Source: BOG-1112 sp964635325 (GTDB taxonomy: Bacteria; Bdellovibrionota_B; Oligoflexia; Oligoflexales; Bog-1112). From it: 24,562 nucleotides of DNA. Below the pieces are notes generated by a model. It did no database searches, had not been told where the DNA came from, and saw only the letters and a list, made by a program, of their open reading frames with translations. Position numbers and translations under genes: made by a program. Position 1 is the stretch's first letter. Every line of letters begins with the position of its first letter. Of this stretch, positions 22,837 through 24,562 are shown piece after piece. The stretch spans positions 1 through 24,562 of the forward strand of contig CAZWOL010000043.1 of NCBI GenBank assembly GCA_964635325.1. Reading direction: 5' to 3'.

Positions 22837-24471
22837 ATGGGACATAAATTCAAACACTGGGTCTCACGTTCGCAGCAGGCTCCTCACGATTACGCGACTC
22901 TAAGTCGCTTACTCTTTGAGAATCGCAATTTCCAGTCCATCGACCGTCTCGAGTATGGGGACTTTGGTTTAGAAAAAGCCTTTCATACGATTGCACAAGC
23001 CATTCAAAACAAGAAACGCATTGCCCTATATGCGGACTATGATGTCGATGGGACGATGAGTTGCGTGAGTTGGATATGGTTTCTACGCAGCATTGGGTAT
23101 ACAAATTTCACCCACTACATACCGGATCGCTTCAAAGAAGGTTATGGTGTCAACCTAGCAGCTGTGCAGCATTTGGTTGAAAAAGAAAAAGCCGAACTCA
23201 TCATCACAATGGATACGGGTATCACTGCGAATGAAGAAGCCCGTTGGTGTCGTGAGCACGGTGTCGAATTTATCTGCACGGATCACCACAAGATCCAACC
23301 CGAGCGCATGCCAGACTGCATCATTCTCAATCCTAAAATGCATCCTGAGGAAATCTATCAGGAGCTCTGTGGGTGTGGGATTACCTTTGTGCTCTTACGC
23401 AAGTTAGGCAAGGTATTCAATCCACCCCCTGAGGTTTGGACAGATATTTTAGCTCTAACAGGCATGGCTACCGTGTGTGACGTTGTTCCTCTGAACGGGG
23501 TTAACCATCGTCTCGTACAGCATGGTGTACAAGCGTTGTGGAAGAGTCAGCGTCCTATTTTAAAAAACCTGCTTGCAGCATGTTCGGTTGATGATGCCAA
23601 CTTTGATGAACGTGATATCGGCTTTCGCCTCGGCCCACGTATTAATGCGGTCGGACGTTTGGATCATGCAGACAAGGTGATCGATGCCTTTATCGGAGAA
23701 CAGGCCGATACGCTCATCAAGTACATGAATATCTGCAATGAGCGTCGCAAGAAAGTCCAAGCAGATATAGTCTTAGAAGCTATAGAGCAAGCCGAACGCT
23801 ATAAAGATGATCCTATTCTCTTTCTCGGTGGGGACTGGCACCAAGGTGTGGTCGGTATTGCAGCAAGCAAGATTGCAGAAAAATTTTGGAAACCAACCTG
23901 GCTCTTTAATAGATCCGATGTTTGCAAGGGTTCGGCACGCTCACTACCTGTCTTCGATGTCACGGATGCTATGTCATCGGCAAAAGATCTCTTTATGAAG
24001 TTTGGTGGCCACCGTGCTGCTGGAGGTTATAGTTTCAAGCGAGAGAATGAGGATGAGATTCGTCGTCAGCTCAATATTTTTGCCAACACCTATCGCACAC
24101 AATCTCCACAGATCTGGGAGAGTACTATTGCATACGACTGTGACTTGCCACTGCATCTTGCACAGCTACCTCTGATGGATCACTTGAGTCCACTGCGACC
24201 CTTTGGTCATGGTTTTGAAGAGCCGATTTTCAAGCTACAGGCTGACATTGTCGATGTGCGTTTTTACAAAGATAAAGAAACGGGCCTACCCAAACATACT
24301 GCAGTCTTTATCGCAACACGTGGACGTCAGTCACAGAAGATCATGTTCTTTAATGAGGTGCATGGTGAACTTGAGAATTGCGATCATGCAGAGTTTCTCG
24401 TCACGAGTTCCAAGCAAAACTGGCAAGGCCAGGCACAACTCTCGATGATCGGACACGATTTTAGGAATTAG
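22837..24471 (+). CDS. recJ: Single-stranded-DNA-specific 5'-3' exonuclease RecJ
   Basis: 544 residues, slightly shorter than E. coli RecJ (577). The DHH phosphoesterase motifs are ADYDVDGTMS (66-75), ITMDTGIT (123-130; the usual VDxGI, with Thr in the x position), CTDHHK (148-153) and ATVCDVVPL (211-219). The DHHA1 region follows with GPRINAVGRLDHADK, HQGVVGIAASKIAEKF, SARSLPVFDVTDAM and FGGHRAAGGYSF, and a C-terminal OB-like domain ends the protein (LSPLRPFGHGFEEPIFKL). All Mn2+-binding Asp/His residues are present. RecJ acts in recombination (RecF pathway), base-excision and mismatch repair. Last gene of the xseA-xseB-recJ cluster, placing two ssDNA exonucleases of partly overlapping roles in mismatch repair under one control. 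Confidence 0.95.
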   Translation: MGHKFKHWVSRSQQAPHDYATLSRLLFENRNFQSIDRLEYGDFGLEKAFHTIAQAIQNKKRIALYADYDVDGTMSCVSWIWFLRSIGYTNFTHYIPDRFKEGYGVNLAAVQHLVEKEKAELIITMDTGITANEEARWCREHGVEFICTDHHKIQPERMPDCIILNPKMHPEEIYQELCGCGITFVLLRKLGKVFNPPPEVWTDILALTGMATVCDVVPLNGVNHRLVQHGVQALWKSQRPILKNLLAACSVDDANFDERDIGFRLGPRINAVGRLDHADKVIDAFIGEQADTLIKYMNICNERRKKVQADIVLEAIEQAERYKDDPILFLGGDWHQGVVGIAASKIAEKFWKPTWLFNRSDVCKGSARSLPVFDVTDAMSSAKDLFMKFGGHRAAGGYSFKRENEDEIRRQLNIFANTYRTQSPQIWESTIAYDCDLPLHLAQLPLMDHLSPLRPFGHGFEEPIFKLQADIVDVRFYKDKETGLPKHTAVFIATRGRQSQKIMFFNEVHGELENCDHAEFLVTSSKQNWQGQAQLSMIGHDFRN

Positions 24472-24488
24472 AATTCATATCCCTGATT

Positions 24489-24562
24489 AGCCTTCCATCG
24501 CTTCGCGGGTGAACTACCGACCTATTCACGCTAGAGCGTTCATAGGCTACCGCTAAAGCGGT
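24489..24562. repeat. Cluster of short palindromes downstream of recJ
   Basis: The last 75 bases contain consecutive small hairpins: CGCTTCGCG near 24509, ACGCT-AG-AGCGT (24528-24539) inside a larger near-palindrome CCTAT..ATAGG (24521-24546), and ACCGCT-AA-AGCGGT (24549-24562) at the window edge. The shared CGCT-NN-AGCG core suggests a repetitive extragenic palindromic element continuing beyond the window. It may also serve as the recJ transcript end. Confidence 0.5.

Noticed and set aside
1..24562. CRISPR array, prophage or insertion sequence
   Set aside because: No regularly spaced direct repeats, integrase, transposase or phage structural motifs appear on either strand. The only dispersed repeats are short palindromes.

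Overview
The window looks like chromosomal DNA of a flagellated Gram-negative bacterium, most probably of the Bdellovibrionota/Oligoflexia (former Deltaproteobacteria) type. This rests on the flagellin style, several putative outer-membrane lipoproteins, and a GldA / fused GldF-GldG / DUF4340 ABC cassette of the sort common in Myxococcota and Bdellovibrionota. No 16S rRNA or tRNA is present, so the taxonomy is an inference. Most of the window is ordinary mid-GC housekeeping DNA. The 1.2-3.0 kb segment is visibly AT-richer and looks accessory. There is one assembly gap (100 N, 21295-21394).

Layout. (1) 86-994, minus: secreted TPR/Sel1-like repeat protein. (2) 1298-3028, plus: a small secreted coiled-coil protein and a larger lipoprotein with a faint MACPF-like signature. 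They lie behind a good sigma70-type promoter whose leader carries a C10 homopolymer and a 9-codon upstream ORF ending in a TGATG overlap with the next start. (3) 6916-3067, minus: pitrilysin-type M16 zinc protease lipoprotein followed 4 nt later by a Suc/Fer thioredoxin-like [2Fe-2S] protein. (4) 7053-7376, plus: small SmpA/OmlA-like lipoprotein. (5) 11113-7538, minus: pheS-pheT. (6) 11489-12412, plus: flagellin with a sigma28-like promoter and a strong terminator. (7) 14127-12484, minus: Bcp/PrxQ peroxiredoxin and a DAO-family FAD oxidoreductase. (8) 19188-14327, minus: ABC ATPase, fused permease-GldG and DUF4340, each overlapping or closely abutting the next. (9) 20803-19361, minus: a dynamin-superfamily protein with clear EHD-type motifs and a membrane hairpin. 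(10) 21127-24471, plus: xseA (interrupted by the gap), xseB and recJ, a DNA-repair nuclease operon.

Functional themes: envelope biogenesis, proteolysis and membrane remodelling (M16, SmpA-like, Gld-type ABC system, EHD-like dynamin); motility (flagellin); peroxide defence and redox (Bcp, Suc/Fer, DAO); translation (PheST); and DNA repair (exonuclease VII plus RecJ). Two diverged copies of a REP/MITE-like palindromic repeat are found (7386-7428 and 14184-14294). A different cluster of short palindromes ends the window (24489-24562).

The most interesting items are the EHD-like bacterial dynamin, the candidate phase-variable secreted-protein pair with a MACPF-like lipoprotein, an apparent extra N-terminal module on XseA at the gap edge, and the repeat family. 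No CRISPR array, integrase, transposase or prophage gene was seen.
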